A stretch of DNA of 6,109 bases from an uncultured bacterium (GTDB taxonomy: Bacteria > Patescibacteriota > Dojkabacteria > B142 > OLB20): assembly GCA_937889205.1 (NCBI GenBank), contig CALARN010000133.1, forward strand, positions 1 to 6,109. The letters are read 5' to 3'. A program made the translations under genes and the position numbers. Of the stretch, positions 6,064 through 6,109 are shown one piece after another. The notes below the pieces were generated by a model. It saw nothing but the letters and a program-made list of their open reading frames with translations. It was not told where the DNA came from and searched no databases. The stretch's first letter is position 1; every line of letters begins with the position of its first letter.

Positions 6064-6109
6064 AGATCGGAAGAGCGTCGTGTAGGGAAAGAGTGTAGAT
6101 CTCGGTGGT
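6064..6109 (+). other. Illumina TruSeq adapter sequence (assembly artefact)
   Basis: The last 46 bases begin AGATCGGAAGAGCGTCGTGT and continue to the window end exactly as the reverse complement of the TruSeq universal adapter. Genomic sequence ends at 6063, inside the penicillin-binding-protein gene. The bases should be trimmed and not translated. Confidence 0.98.

Overview
This is an AT-rich bacterial window in which every recognisable gene lies on the minus strand, so transcription runs from high to low coordinates. In that order it holds the last 72 codons of a penicillin-binding-protein-like transpeptidase (5845-6063), dprA (4949-5842), topA (2615-4858), a 284-bp non-coding gap, and a large secreted repeat protein of at least 776 codons (2330 to the window start) that is cut off at its C-terminus. 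The last 46 bases (6064-6109) are not genomic. They match the Illumina TruSeq universal adapter, so the contig ends artificially there.

Organism: the base composition is low in GC. UGA is never read as an amino acid in the three long frames, which argues for the standard bacterial code. Three features are, from memory, reminiscent of Patescibacteria/CPR (Saccharibacteria-like): a TopA whose tail carries two repeats with a WAHPxYPK motif, a short DprA without a C-terminal extension, and a surface protein combining a signal peptide, an 'LNFQGK' start, repeats and an S74 end. This placement is an inference, at roughly 60% confidence; another low-GC bacterium is possible. The N-terminal part of TopA does not look like the usual alphaproteobacterial version.

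Layout: the penicillin-binding-protein stop and the dprA start are 2 bp apart, so these two are almost certainly co-transcribed. dprA and topA are 90 bp apart with a plausible sigma70-type promoter between them, so topA may be read both from the operon and from its own promoter. The dprA-topA pairing is common in many bacteria and links DNA uptake/recombination with control of supercoiling. Downstream of topA is a gap with nested inverted repeats and a good candidate promoter. It is followed by the surface-protein gene, which starts at a TTG codon.

Most interesting item: the 2330-1 gene encodes a predicted exported protein with a signal peptide, an N-terminal beta-rich domain, six tandem 58-59-residue FG-GAP-like (beta-propeller) repeats, and an S74 intramolecular chaperone domain that retains its Ser/Lys self-cleavage dyad. 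Known S74 proteins assemble as trimers and then shed the chaperone, so this is best read as a trimeric self-processing surface adhesin or fibre. I see no unmistakably new multi-gene system in the window.
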